Positions 55,595 through 64,000 of a stretch of 64,000 nt of DNA are shown piece by piece. The notes below the pieces were generated by a model that made no database searches, was not told the DNA's origin, and worked only from the letters and a program-made list of their open reading frames with translations. How positions within the stretch are numbered: the first letter of the stretch is position 1; every line of letters starts with the position of its first letter. Where the stretch lies: contig CAWBOY010000006.1 of the NCBI GenBank assembly GCA_963790585.1, positions 496,001-560,000 of the forward strand. Direction: 5' to 3'. Position numbers and translations under genes: made by a program. The stretch comes from CAWBOY01 sp963790585 (GTDB lineage: Bacteria; Planctomycetota; Planctomycetia; Gemmatales; Gemmataceae).

Positions 55595-55634
55595 AATGGG
55601 AAGATGAGCGCAGGCAGATCACGAGGGCAGGTCG

Positions 55635-57185
55635 ATGGCCGTTGAGGGTGAGACGCGAGTAGCACTGGTCGGCGCTGGACCGGGCGACCCTGGACTGCTA
55701 ACCCTAAACGCCGTGGGCTGGCTCCGACGAGCCGACCTCGTGCTCTATGATCGGCTGGTACCCGTTCGATTTCTTAATTTCGCAAATCACGCGCGACATC
55801 TTTGCGTTGACCAATTACACTCCTGCCGTGAAGATCGCTTTCGCCTCGTCATTGAAACGATAACCGACGCGGCCGAATCCGGGCAGGTTGTAGTCAGGCT
55901 CAAAGGCGGCGATCCTTTTGTCTTTGGCCGCGGCGGTGAAGAAGCCGACGCGCTGCAACGTGCCGGCATAGCCTTTGAAGTAGTACCCGGAATCACGGCC
56001 GCCCTGGGCCTAGCCTGCGCTGGCATCCCTCTCAGTCACCGCCAACATTCGAGCGCTGTGGCCTTCGTCACCGGCCATGAGCAGCCAGCGAAAGATGGAT
56101 CCATGCTCGATTGGCCAATCCTGGCGAGGTTTCCGGGAACCCTGGTGTTTTACATGGCGATGGCCCGTCTTGAGGAGACGATTGAGCAACTTCTTTCAGC
56201 CGACCTTGATCCGCTGACGCCCGCTGCTGTCGTTCGGTGGGCCACAACAAACCAACAGCAGACCGTAACGGCTCCGTTGAAAGAACTCGCCACGGAAGTC
56301 CGAGCTAAGGGAATCGCAGCTCCGGCCCTTTTGGTTGTCGGCAGTGTAGTTTCTTTGAGGGGCCATTCCCCCTGGTTTGAAAGTCGCCCATTATTCGGAC
56401 GCCATGTCTTGGTGACCCGGCCTCGGCACCAGGCGAGCGGCATGGTTTCGGATCTGGAGCGTCTCGGCGCCGTCGTCTCTGTCGTGCCGACGGTCGAAAT
56501 CAGAGAGCCAAAAGACTGGGCACCGGTCGACAAATCCCTCTCCCAGCTTGGCTCCTATCAATGGCTGGTTTTCACGAGTGTCAACGGCATCCAATACTTC
56601 ATGCGCCGACTTCGACAGGTCGGGCTCGACCTACGCTCCCTCGGATCGCTCAGGATCGCCGTCATCGGCCCAGCGACGGCCGAAGCGCTGCGAACGTATC
56701 ATCTCGAGCCGGACCTGATCCCTGAACAGTTTTGCTCCGAAAGCTTAGCGGAAGCGTTGCGGATTCAAGCGCGCGGCCAACGGGTCCTGCTGGCACGGGC
56801 TGATCGAGGCCGGGACCTGCTTCGCGACGTGTTGCGCACGGTCGCAGAGGTCGATCAGGTCGCCGTCTATTCACAGCTGGATGCAACGGAGTTCGATGAA
56901 TCGATCATCAACCAGATAGCCAGCGGTGCGGTCACGGATGTTACGCTCACGAGTTCGAATATCGCCCGAGCGCTCATAAAGTCGTTAACGGCAGCGGGAT
57001 TGGAGTCGATTCGCTCGGGACAGACACGGCTCATCACAATCAGTCCTGTGACGACAGTAGCTGTTCGGGAACTTGGTTTACCGGTAGCCGGTGAGGCGGC
57101 GGATTATACCGTTGACGGAGTGATAAAGGCTCTGATCGCTTTGGCGGTCTCGGCCCAAGCAGACACAGGCGCTAGCAGAAGTTAG
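55635..57185 (+). CDS. Uroporphyrinogen-III methyltransferase / uroporphyrinogen-III synthase fusion
   Basis: 516 aa. The N-terminal ~250 residues are a SAM-dependent methyltransferase of the CobA/SUMT type: VALVGAGPGDPGLLTLNA near residue 10, VVRLKGGDPFVFGRGGEEA (about 85-103), VVPGITAALG (about 116-125) and FVTGHE. The C-terminal ~240 residues are uroporphyrinogen-III synthase (HemD-like): GRHVLVTRPRHQASG, WLVFTSVNGIQYF, VTLTSSNIARAL. Together the two steps build uroporphyrinogen III and methylate it to precorrin-2, feeding heme, siroheme or B12. The fusion is known in many bacteria. Starts from the ATG at 55635. Confidence 0.95.
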   Translation: MAVEGETRVALVGAGPGDPGLLTLNAVGWLRRADLVLYDRLVPVRFLNFANHARHLCVDQLHSCREDRFRLVIETITDAAESGQVVVRLKGGDPFVFGRGGEEADALQRAGIAFEVVPGITAALGLACAGIPLSHRQHSSAVAFVTGHEQPAKDGSMLDWPILARFPGTLVFYMAMARLEETIEQLLSADLDPLTPAAVVRWATTNQQQTVTAPLKELATEVRAKGIAAPALLVVGSVVSLRGHSPWFESRPLFGRHVLVTRPRHQASGMVSDLERLGAVVSVVPTVEIREPKDWAPVDKSLSQLGSYQWLVFTSVNGIQYFMRRLRQVGLDLRSLGSLRIAVIGPATAEALRTYHLEPDLIPEQFCSESLAEALRIQARGQRVLLARADRGRDLLRDVLRTVAEVDQVAVYSQLDATEFDESIINQIASGAVTDVTLTSSNIARALIKSLTAAGLESIRSGQTRLITISPVTTVAVRELGLPVAGEAADYTVDGVIKALIALAVSAQADTGASRS

Positions 57186-57361
57186 CGCAGATCACGAGCG
57201 GCATCCACGCCGAGGTAAATAACCAAGCCGCCAGCGATAAGGCCGAAGATATCGACCATCATCATGCCGCCAAACGGAAAGCCGAGGAGCAGATCCAGCA
57301 AAAACAGTAACGAAAACAGGCTGGCAACGCCAAGCGAACCCAAGCACATCCATCTTTCCAT
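57182..57361 (-). CDS. Small membrane protein
   Basis: 59 aa from the ATG at 57361 (AAAGGGCTCTTC upstream). Two hydrophobic segments (residues 5-23 and 31-50), MERWMCLGSLG start and DAARDLR end. The same style of short protein recurs in planctomycetes without known function. Its 3' end overlaps the end of the CobA-HemD fusion by four bases on the opposite strand. Confidence 0.65.
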   Translation of the reverse strand: MERWMCLGSLGVASLFSLLFLLDLLLGFPFGGMMMVDIFGLIAGGLVIYLGVDAARDLR

Positions 57362-57702
57362 GAAGAGCCCTTTCAGTGCCTGCATCGGAAGCTCCCCGTC
57401 TCGTCAGAAGATCAGGGGCACCTCGGCCGTCGGTCGCACGGTGCCATAGCGTCAACGCGTATGCAATTGCACCATTGTAGTGCTCTCCGCTCAAGGCGGC
57501 ATGACTCTCTCTTTCGGAAATTTCTCCCTACAACATGACATAGATCGCACCACCGGCAAATTCGATGCGCTCATTAAGAGCAAGTCAAATGCTCCCGGGC
57601 GCGAACGCGGAGTTCGGCTATCAAGAAACCCGCGCCGCGCCTGACGCTAATGGTGGCGCCACGGCGTGCATTGTGTCCTAGATCCGAATTCGAGGCTCTT
57701 CG
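57362..57702. other. Intergenic region, nothing recognised
   Basis: About 340 bases between divergent genes without a supported frame or repeat. Confidence 0.4.
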
Positions 57703-59287
57703 ATGAACACCTACGACGCAATCATCCTCGGCGCGGGCCATAATGGTCTCGTTACGGCGTGCTACCTGGCCCGCGCTGGCTGGAAGGTGCTCGTCCTCGA
57801 GCGACGTCATATCGTCGGGGGCGCTTGTGTCACCGAAGAAGTCTTTCCTGGTTTCAAGGTTTCTACAGCTGCGTATGTCAACAGCTTATTCCGCCCAGAA
57901 ATCATCAAGGATCTGAAACTCACGGAACATGGTTTCGCCGTCCTCGAACGCAATCCGTCGTCGTTCACCCCTTTCCCGGATGGCCGCTACCTGCTCATGG
58001 GCCCGGATCGGCAACAGACGCTGCGCGAGATTGCGAAATTTAGCGCTCGCGACGCTGAGAATTATCCGAAGTATGAAGCGATGCTCGAACGCGTCGCCGA
58101 CGCCATCGAGCCGACGCTGGTACAGCGTCCGCCCGAATATTCTTCGTCCAGGCTTGAGCGATTTCTGGAGACTATTCGGCCTGGGCCGAAAGTTCCAAAA
58201 GATGGGCCTCCGCATGAGCGAGGCCATCGAGGTGCTGAGCGGCGCCGCTCGCCCTATTCTTGACCGCTGGTTTGAATCCGAGGAACTCAAGGGAACGCTG
58301 GCGACTGATGCGATCATCGGAGCATTCGCCTCGCCAAGTATGCCAGGAACCGCCTATGTTTTGTTCCATCACGTCATGGGAGAAACGAACGGCAAACGCG
58401 GCGTGTGGGCCTATGTCAAAGGCGGAATGGGTGGGTTGAGCAACGCCCTCGCCGACGTCGCCAAATCATTCAAGGCGGAGATTCGAACGGAAGCTGAGGT
58501 CGAGCGCATCCTTATAAAGGACGGCACGGCGTACGGCGTCGCGCTGAAAAATGGCGACGAGTTTCACGCCCGCGTCATCGCGAGTAATGCCGATGCTCAT
58601 GTGACATTCAACAAGCTTATCGACAGCCGATTGCTCCCACCCGAATTCGCCGAGGCGATTGGGCGAATTAGCTATGACAGCGCTTCCTTGAAAATCAATG
58701 TCGCACTCTCCGAGCTGCCGAATTTCAGCGCCTGCCCGGGCACCGAAGTGGGACCGCAACATCGTGGGACGATCCACATTTGTCCCGATCAAGACTATAT
58801 CGAGCGCGCCTACGACGACGCCAAGTACGGCAAACCCTCTCAGCATCCCGTATTGGAATGTACCTTGCCCTCAGCGGTCGATCCGACCGTCGCCCCGCCC
58901 GGCAAGCATCTCATGTCGATGTTTATCCAATACGCCCCTTATAAGCTCCGCGAAGGATCGTGGGATAGCGACCTACGTGAGAGCTTTGCCGACCGCTGTT
59001 TCGACTTGCTCAACGAATACGCTCCGAATTTCAAGCGGTCCGTCATCGCGCGGCAGGTGCTGACGCCGCTGGATCTCGAACGCACCTACAATTTGACGGG
59101 CGGCAATATCTTTCAGGGGGCGATGTCGCTCAATCAGCTTTACTCGATGCGGCCCGTCGTGGGCTTCGCGGGCTATCGCACGCCGTTCAAGGGCCTATTT
59201 TTGTGTGGCGCGGCCGCACATCCAGGAGGCGGCGTCATCGGCGCGGCCGGTTGGAACGCGGCCCGAGAGATTCTCGGTAAATGGTGA
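57703..59287 (+). CDS. CrtI/PYROXD2-like FAD-dependent oxidoreductase (frameshifted)
   Basis: About 527 aa after removing one extra base near 58133. The FAD-binding Rossmann motif AIILGAGHNGLVTACYLARAG (about residues 6-26) and VLERRHIVGGACVTEE (about 30-45) are at the N-terminus; after the shift FWRLFGLGRKFQKMG and GFAGYRTPFKGLFLCGAAAHPGGGVIGAAGWNAA at the C-terminus complete the phytoene-desaturase/PYROXD2-like pattern. The break is in RPP-NILRPG-LSDF; dropping one C of a CCC run restores it. The substrate is not known (family members act on carotenoids or other lipids). Confidence 0.85.
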
Positions 59288-59318
59288 AAGGCGCCGAGCC
59301 GATTTAGGAACATCTTCG

Positions 59319-59888
59319 ATGTACATCCCGATAGCATTCGCCGAATCGGATCAATGCCAGCTGCACGATTGGATCGAGGCCTATAGTTTTGGTTTGTTGG
59401 TAACGCAAAAAAATGGCTCGCCCTTCGCCACCCATCTGCCATTTCTCCTTGACCGACAGCAGGGCACGCATGGCTGCTTGATCGGCCACATGGCACGCGC
59501 CAACCCACAGTGGCGCGACCTGCGCGGCCAAACCGTGCTCGCAATTTTTTCAGGCCCGCACGCCTATATCTCGCCTAGTTGGTACGAAGCAAGCGACGTC
59601 GTTCCGACCTGGAATTACGTCGCCGTTCACGTTTACGGTCCGCTTGAAACGATCGAAGAGCCAGACGCCGTGTTCGAAATCGTCGAGAAGAGCGTACATA
59701 TCTACGAGCAATCGATGCCGCGACCATGGAAACTTGGCGAACGCACGGAGGCCATCAATCGGATGCTGGAAGCAATCGTCGGCTTTCGCATCCCGATCGA
59801 AAGGATCGAGGGCAAGAAAAAGCTGAATCAAAATCATCCGGTCGAGCGGCGTGAGAAGGTGATCCGCGCTACGACAAAGAGGTGGTGA
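59319..59888 (+). CDS. PaiB-like FMN-binding protein
   Basis: 189 aa from the ATG at 59319. FMN-binding split-barrel of the PaiB type: MYIPIAFAESD start, ATHLPFLLDRQQG, HMARANPQWRDL, VLAIFSGPHAYISPSWY and the highly diagnostic VPTWNYVAVHVYG. PaiB proteins were described as negative regulators in Bacillus, but many are probably FMN-linked enzymes. It is shorter than the typical ~210 residues at the C-terminus. It follows the CrtI-like gene by 31 bases on the same strand. Confidence 0.92.
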   Translation: MYIPIAFAESDQCQLHDWIEAYSFGLLVTQKNGSPFATHLPFLLDRQQGTHGCLIGHMARANPQWRDLRGQTVLAIFSGPHAYISPSWYEASDVVPTWNYVAVHVYGPLETIEEPDAVFEIVEKSVHIYEQSMPRPWKLGERTEAINRMLEAIVGFRIPIERIEGKKKLNQNHPVERREKVIRATTKRW

Positions 59889-60302
59889 GAATGGTTCAGA
59901 GATTGCAGCGATGATGCAAGTGGATTTGTGATCGTGTTAGAGGGAGTTCATTAAGCCCCACGCACCGTATATCGGGGACATTACTACTCTCTTATTTGGC
60001 AAGAGTGGAACCTGGCGCACTCGGCAGACACTCACGAATTACGACGTAAGTCTTTTATTTTTCTATAGTTATGATAAGCATCACTATGTCAATCGACATC
60101 AGCACGACGACCACCCTTGCCAAAGTGATTTGGCATAGCAAGGGTGGTCTGGCCGAGTGGATGGACTTATTAGACAGCCTCTTTTGGACTTTTTCAGAAA
60201 TGTTTAGCCGCGAGCCGATAGGCGAGCGCTATGCGATAGCGCTATCGCACAGCGCTCGCCTATCGGCTCGCGGCTAAACGAAGTCTGTCCGTTATTTTCC
60301 GG
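59889..60302. other. Intergenic region with hairpin element
   Basis: About 410 bases between convergent genes. A short AT-rich stretch lies at about 60050-60075. The only structured element is the hairpin at 60202-60279. No supported gene; a 68-aa frame at 60071 ends in the hairpin. Confidence 0.45.
60202..60279. repeat. Perfect 39-bp inverted repeat, same family as 46717-46806
   Basis: Arms 60202-60240 and 60241-60279 (GTTTAGCCGCGAGCCGATAG...) meet without a loop. Related to the element at 46669-46806. Position between convergent genes suggests a terminator. Confidence 0.8.
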
Positions 60303-61931
60303 CTATTTCTTTTCGCGCGGCAACAGTGTTGGCATGTTGGCAACGCGCATCGCGGCGACGGCCATCACTTGGGCTCCTTGAACCAGGTCCGGTTCCGAGG
60401 CTTTATCGAGCGTGTCTGACTGCGAGTGATGGGTCAGCCGATACTCGCTCGGATCTTGTTGAAACGCGAAGCCGGGGACGCCAGCGTTCTCGAACGAGAG
60501 ATGATCTGTGCCGCCCATGCCGCGCAGATTCGTCTCCTTGACGCCCAGGCCTGCTAGCGACACGAATTCCGCGTCCAAAATCGGCTTGAGCGGGGCGCGG
60601 CCTTGGAGACCGATGCCGGTTACTTTGCCGGTGCCGGTGTCGTGAACGAGGGCCATGGACGTCTTGGGCAGCTCGTCTTTGTGTTTGATGACATACTCTT
60701 TGGAGCCGTACAGGCCTTGCTCTTCGCCCGTGAAGAGAACAAAGCGTATCGTGCGTTTCGGCTTGATGCCGCTCTTGCCTAGGATGCGGGCCGCTTCCAG
60801 AACGACCGAGGTGCCGGTGCCGTTGTCAGTCGTACCCTGGCCGAGGTCCCACGAATCGAGATGAGCGCCGACGACGACGAATTCGTCTGGTTTCTCGCTA
60901 CCCTTGATTTCGCCGACGGTGTTGTAGACGGCGATGGGGCCTGGAACCATCTTGTTTGTGATCTCGACTTCGATCTTGGTCTTAGCCGGCGCGGCGCGGC
61001 TGGCAAGTCGGTACAGCAAGGCATAATGCTCGTGAGCCATGAACGCGGTCGGAACCGGCTCGTTGGCGTTGGCGCGATCGCCGCCGCGCCAGCCGCCGGT
61101 CGTATTGAGCAGACCATGCGGCTTGCCGGCGTCCGACAGAATCAGCGCTACGCCTTCGGTGCGTAAGAACTCATTGAGTTCACGGCGGAAGGCCATGCCG
61201 CCGCGAAAATCGGGCTGGGCTGGGCGCTCCGGGGGAGGTTGTACGCCGTCGCCAGCTTTCGTGTCGCCAGCTTTCGCGTCGCCCGCTTTTGTATCAGCTG
61301 CTTTGGGGTCTGCTGGTGGTGGCGTGCGCTGGCCCCGTTCCCGCTGCGCAGCCGGCGCTTCACCGATAGGGCGAACGTTGGCTGGTGGCGTTGATAAAAC
61401 GATGGCGTTTTTCAGTTTGCCTTTGTACGGCTCTAGATCTTTCGCGCTCTTGGCGCTCACGATCACGACATCGCCTTCGACCTTCCCTTTGGTCCCTGGC
61501 GACCAGCCGGCGGAAGCGAGCGAAAGCGTGCGACCATTGCCCGGCTCGATGATGCGGGCCGTAGCCGTGCCACGCTCCCAGCCAACGGGAATCGTCCATG
61601 CTTCGAGATGCACGTCGGTCAGGCCGTAGCTTTTCATTTTCTCCGCGGTCCAGTCGTTGGCCTTCTTGAGCGCTGGCGAGCCAGTCAGCCGGGGGCCGAT
61701 GATGTCGCTGAGATAGGTGATATTGGTCATGATCTCCGAGTCTTTTTTGGCTGCCGCGATGATCTTCTGATCAATCGCCAGCACTTCGCTGACCGGCGCC
61801 TTTTCCTCCTTTGGGGCCGGCGCGGCCGGCGCCTGGCCAAAGGAAAACGACGCGATCGCGCCCAGCAACAAGAATGTCGCCGCGACGAGTCCGCGCGAAA
61901 TCGTTCCAATTGGGATTCCCGAACCTCTCAT
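60303..61931 (-). CDS. M28-family zinc peptidase, secreted
   Basis: 542 aa. Signal peptide (about residues 12-33, SFGQA). The catalytic domain has the M28 two-zinc site: G-A-H-L-D-S-W-D (about 352, His and Asp), TDNGTGTSVV (Asp bridge), FTGEEQGLYGS (catalytic and zinc Glu), VHDTG (Asp) and THHSQSDTLD (His). It is an aminopeptidase-like enzyme of the periplasm. A PA-domain-type insert lies between about 110 and 300; inside it is a short K-A-G-D repeat (DTKAGDAKAGDTKAGD, about 208-226), coded by a tandem DNA repeat at about 61250-61300. Substrate unknown. Upstream: 333 bases without a gene. Confidence 0.9.
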   Translation of the reverse strand: MRGSGIPIGTISRGLVAATFLLLGAIASFSFGQAPAAPAPKEEKAPVSEVLAIDQKIIAAAKKDSEIMTNITYLSDIIGPRLTGSPALKKANDWTAEKMKSYGLTDVHLEAWTIPVGWERGTATARIIEPGNGRTLSLASAGWSPGTKGKVEGDVVIVSAKSAKDLEPYKGKLKNAIVLSTPPANVRPIGEAPAAQRERGQRTPPPADPKAADTKAGDAKAGDTKAGDGVQPPPERPAQPDFRGGMAFRRELNEFLRTEGVALILSDAGKPHGLLNTTGGWRGGDRANANEPVPTAFMAHEHYALLYRLASRAAPAKTKIEVEITNKMVPGPIAVYNTVGEIKGSEKPDEFVVVGAHLDSWDLGQGTTDNGTGTSVVLEAARILGKSGIKPKRTIRFVLFTGEEQGLYGSKEYVIKHKDELPKTSMALVHDTGTGKVTGIGLQGRAPLKPILDAEFVSLAGLGVKETNLRGMGGTDHLSFENAGVPGFAFQQDPSEYRLTHHSQSDTLDKASEPDLVQGAQVMAVAAMRVANMPTLLPREKK

Positions 61932-62263
61932 TGTGGTAACTCCAAGATGACGAATAGACCATGAATCGAGGCAGCGCTGCGCCGATTTATGATCGGAGGA
62001 TGGATCGTTTCATTCCCAGGCAGCGCGGGAGAGATTCTCGCGACCGACAGCATACGTGAGTAAACGATGGGCCGTCGCTGGAATATGAAGGACGAGTATA
62101 AGCGCGGCGAGACTGATGAACAAGCGGCTAAGTGGAAATTGTAGAAGTCTTTTGGGTCATGGTGATTCAGTAAGGACGAAAACATTAGAGCCGTATTCGC
62201 GTTGGCGAACTGGGAGGCACCGTCCAAAGTTGGTCTTTTCCAGTCGTTAACCCAACCACCTGT
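61932..62263. other. Intergenic region, nothing recognised
   Basis: 332 bases between same-strand genes; no repeat, hairpin or supported small gene. Confidence 0.4.
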
Positions 62264-63031
62264 TTATCGCTTCTCGGGCAGATGTTTCTCGAGGTAAGTC
62301 GTAAGGTCCGCTAAAATGTATCGCATGGTCGAAAGCATCGTCTGTAGCGTCTCGATTCGCTCCTTTTCTGACATCGCATTCTGTCGCTCGATACGAACTG
62401 CTACCGGAGCAACGTCGGCAAGAGTTCTTGATTCCGGAGAGCCACCGAGCCGTCTGCGGCGAATCTCGCCGAGCCAGGATTTTCGGGAGTATAAACTAGC
62501 TTCGTCCGTGCCGAAGGATTGTTCGAACAATTCAATAAGAGTCAGCAGATAGACTTCGAAGCCCGCCGGGTCCGCCAATGACTTGGCAGTCTTGAATGAG
62601 GTTGTGATAGTCTGGAAAAGGACGGATTGAGGGTCTGACCCGTTCACGAGGGACTGCTCTTCAGCTTCGCCGAGGGCATAATGCTTCAGCGTCGCTTTGA
62701 AAACACGTCGTAGTCCCGCGGCGACCGTCGCATATGCTTTCGTCCGTTCCTCCTCCGTGACGCCAGGTCGTGCCTTGACTGAGTCCGTCAGAGTCTTACC
62801 CACACTTCCATGATGACGCTTGCGGCAATGGTCCTGCCATACGTCACGCCATCGTGAGGCGGTGCTTTCCTGCAGAGTGGTTGTCTCCCATGCGGCAAGC
62901 AAAGCGCAAAACGCAAACTCCGTTCGTTTCGGTGAAAGGCAAAGCTGCTGATACCTTTCCGTTTGAATGAAAAGGTCTTCAATTTTTCGATGAATGTCAA
63001 GTTGGTCGATTGAAGTTGTGATGCGTTTCAT
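62264..63031 (-). CDS. Unknown protein, second gene of a two-gene cassette
   Basis: 255 aa from the ATG at 63031, which follows the upstream stop (TAA at 63036-63038) by four bases, with GAAGAGGAATAA as ribosome site; a longer TTG start would overlap. Mostly helical and charged (FIQTERYQQLCLSPKRTEFAFCALLAAWETTTLQ, ALGEAEEQSLVNGSDPQSVLFQTITTSFKTAKSL). No family recognised, no signal. It is translationally linked to the small upstream gene. Confidence 0.72.
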   Translation of the reverse strand: MKRITTSIDQLDIHRKIEDLFIQTERYQQLCLSPKRTEFAFCALLAAWETTTLQESTASRWRDVWQDHCRKRHHGSVGKTLTDSVKARPGVTEEERTKAYATVAAGLRRVFKATLKHYALGEAEEQSLVNGSDPQSVLFQTITTSFKTAKSLADPAGFEVYLLTLIELFEQSFGTDEASLYSRKSWLGEIRRRRLGGSPESRTLADVAPVAVRIERQNAMSEKERIETLQTMLSTMRYILADLTTYLEKHLPEKR

Positions 63032-63035
63032 CGAA

Positions 63036-63362
63036 TTATTCCTCTTCAACGACCGTGATGACGAGCAGGTCCCAGTTTTCGAATAGGAGCTTGTAGTCGT
63101 CGATGAGCATTCCGTTCTCTCCAGTCATTTTATCATAGATACGATCGCCATCTCTTACCGCTCGATGAATATACCAGTAGACCTCTCCGCCACCTGGCGG
63201 GTGTACTTTCCCCAACTGCATCGTTTTCTCGTCGGGCGGAGCGATGTGAATTATTTCACCCGACCCACGCGCTTTTTTGATCCGCTCTGCGGCACGCTCG
63301 CAACCGCTCTGGAGTTCCTCGGCTGAATAAGGTTTCTTCTTTCGGAAACCGCTGGGCCACAT
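63036..63362 (-). CDS. Small protein, possibly papain-fold-like, first gene of a two-gene cassette
   Basis: 108 aa. S-G-C21-E-R-A-A-E-R-I, then Y-W-Y-I-H66-R-A-V-R-D-G-D-R-I-Y-D77 and L-I-D-D-Y-K-L-L: the spacing of a single Cys at a helix start, a later His before a strand and then an Asp recalls papain-fold/'Tox-PL'-like toxin domains, which are often about 100 residues. The comparison is by eye and uncertain; it could instead be an immunity or regulatory protein. The product is soluble. The second gene begins four bases after its stop. Confidence 0.6.
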   Translation of the reverse strand: MWPSGFRKKKPYSAEELQSGCERAAERIKKARGSGEIIHIAPPDEKTMQLGKVHPPGGGEVYWYIHRAVRDGDRIYDKMTGENGMLIDDYKLLFENWDLLVITVVEEE

Positions 63363-63608
63363 CGTGTGAATCTCGCGGGAGCGGCCGTAAGTGTGCGGGG
63401 CGTCATCGGCTTCATTATAAGGAAATCACCGCATGCCAGCGGGTACTTGTGGGGCCACCGCCATTAGATGCCGTGATCTCTGTTGTGCGAGGTCAAACAA
63501 GAGGTCGGAAGTATCAGATACGATTGGTTCAGCCCCTTACCATCCCCGCTCCCTCGCGATACCCTTTTCAGAGTAGCTTCGCTCCCCGAAAATCGACGGC
63601 ACCGATCA

Positions 63609-64000
63609 TGAAATGGTTCAAGACAGAATATCTCCTCAAAGGTCTCTTCCTCGGACTGGTGCTGTTCGCCGCACTCGATCAGGGGTTGCGGCCGACGGTG
63701 CCGCCGCTGGCGACCCTCGCGCCACTCAATCTCAGCATTCTTGGCGGATTGGTCCTCACGCTTCTTTTGGCGATGTTCCTAAGGTTGCGCGAAGGGTATC
63801 ACTTGCACGGCCGGCCTTTGCCCTTTCTGTTGTTTCTTTTGCTCGAAAGCCCCGCGTTTATCTACACGGGAGTATTGGGCGGCATCCTTTTCGGTTTGTA
63901 CCTGATTGATTTCCTATACCAGCGCGAGACGGCTGAGGAATTGCTCCTCTACTGTTCGCTTGGCGGTGCGCTTCTCGGCGTCGGCTTTGCCTATCTCAGC
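63609..64000 (+). CDS. Start of a membrane protein (cut by window end)
   Basis: At least 130 aa from the ATG at 63609; the frame is open to the window end. It begins MKWFKTEYLLKGLFLG and contains about four hydrophobic segments (residues 10-22, 38-58, 68-92, 108-128). No motif for function is visible in the part seen. Confidence 0.7.

Noticed and set aside
60071..60277. 68-aa frame before the M28 gene
   Set aside because: Its second half is the hairpin element; no support for translation.
1..64000. Programmed +1 ribosomal frameshifting as the explanation for all broken genes
   Set aside because: There is no shared slippery heptamer or following stop codon; most extra bases can be placed in short homopolymers, and several breaks are deletions. 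Sequence error is simpler.
1..64000. tRNA, rRNA or tmRNA genes
   Set aside because: Looked for cloverleaf arms with GTTCGA-type loops and CCA ends in the gaps; none found.

Overview
The window looks like chromosomal DNA of a planctomycete, probably from the Gemmatales side of the phylum. The evidence is the gene content: DUF1501 proteins with a twin-arginine leader, a DUF1800/DUF1501 pair, a formylglycine-type sulfatase, a BBP7-type outer-membrane barrel, a DUF4058 protein, a fused YncE-like propeller/phosphoesterase, a serpin with an N-terminal ELEPRCVLSG segment, and many small secreted or lipoproteins of planctomycete style. The DNA is GC-rich, genes lie on both strands in short operons, and long hairpins fill many gaps. 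No tRNA, rRNA, CRISPR array, integrase or transposase was seen.

Layout. 1-5.6 kb: the end of a BNR/sortilin-like propeller protein, an HNH endonuclease preceded by tandem operator-like repeats, and a secreted serpin. 5.7-6.5 kb: a repeat island (elements A, B, C) with a parS-like palindrome. 6.6-15 kb: DUF1501, sulfatase, metallophosphoesterase, a secreted protein of unknown function, then the DUF1800/DUF1501 pair. 15-23 kb: Rieske oxygenase, DUF4058, glgC, PQQ-type propeller, a TlpA-like thioredoxin, and rpsI/rplM. 23-31 kb: RNase Y, BBP7 barrel, CoA-binding protein, an HExxH protein and lipoproteins. 31-37.5 kb: an amino-acid ABC transporter (ATPase plus a fused binding protein/permease), a LacD-like aldolase, a BON protein, an enolase-superfamily enzyme and ung. 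37.6-41.2 kb: a second A-B-C repeat island, an unknown/HEPN-like gene pair and an unusual SbmA/YddA-type ABC protein. 42-51 kb: CoxG-like protein, lipA, tmk, propeller/phosphoesterase, an S9 peptidase and lysine 2,3-aminomutase. 51-60 kb: an acyltransferase, two tandem D-Ala-D-Ala-ligase-like ATP-grasp genes, a CobA-HemD fusion, a CrtI-like oxidoreductase and a PaiB-like protein. 60-64 kb: an M28 peptidase, a two-gene cassette with a possible papain-like member, and the start of a membrane protein.

A feature of the whole window is that about 14 genes, including the core genes rny and tmk, are interrupted by single-base indels (about 21 extra bases, about 6 missing). Most extra bases can be explained as one extra base in a run of two to four identical bases, and the repaired reading frames give family-typical lengths. 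I therefore treat these genes as intact genes with probable sequence errors, and flag the alternative (real frameshifts or recoding) as a finding.

The best candidates for something undescribed are the unknown/HEPN-like pair at 38.2-39.2 kb beside the repeat island, the 62.3-63.4 kb cassette, the serpin whose predicted scissile bond sits between two cysteines, and the composite A-B-C repeat with its parS-like palindrome.
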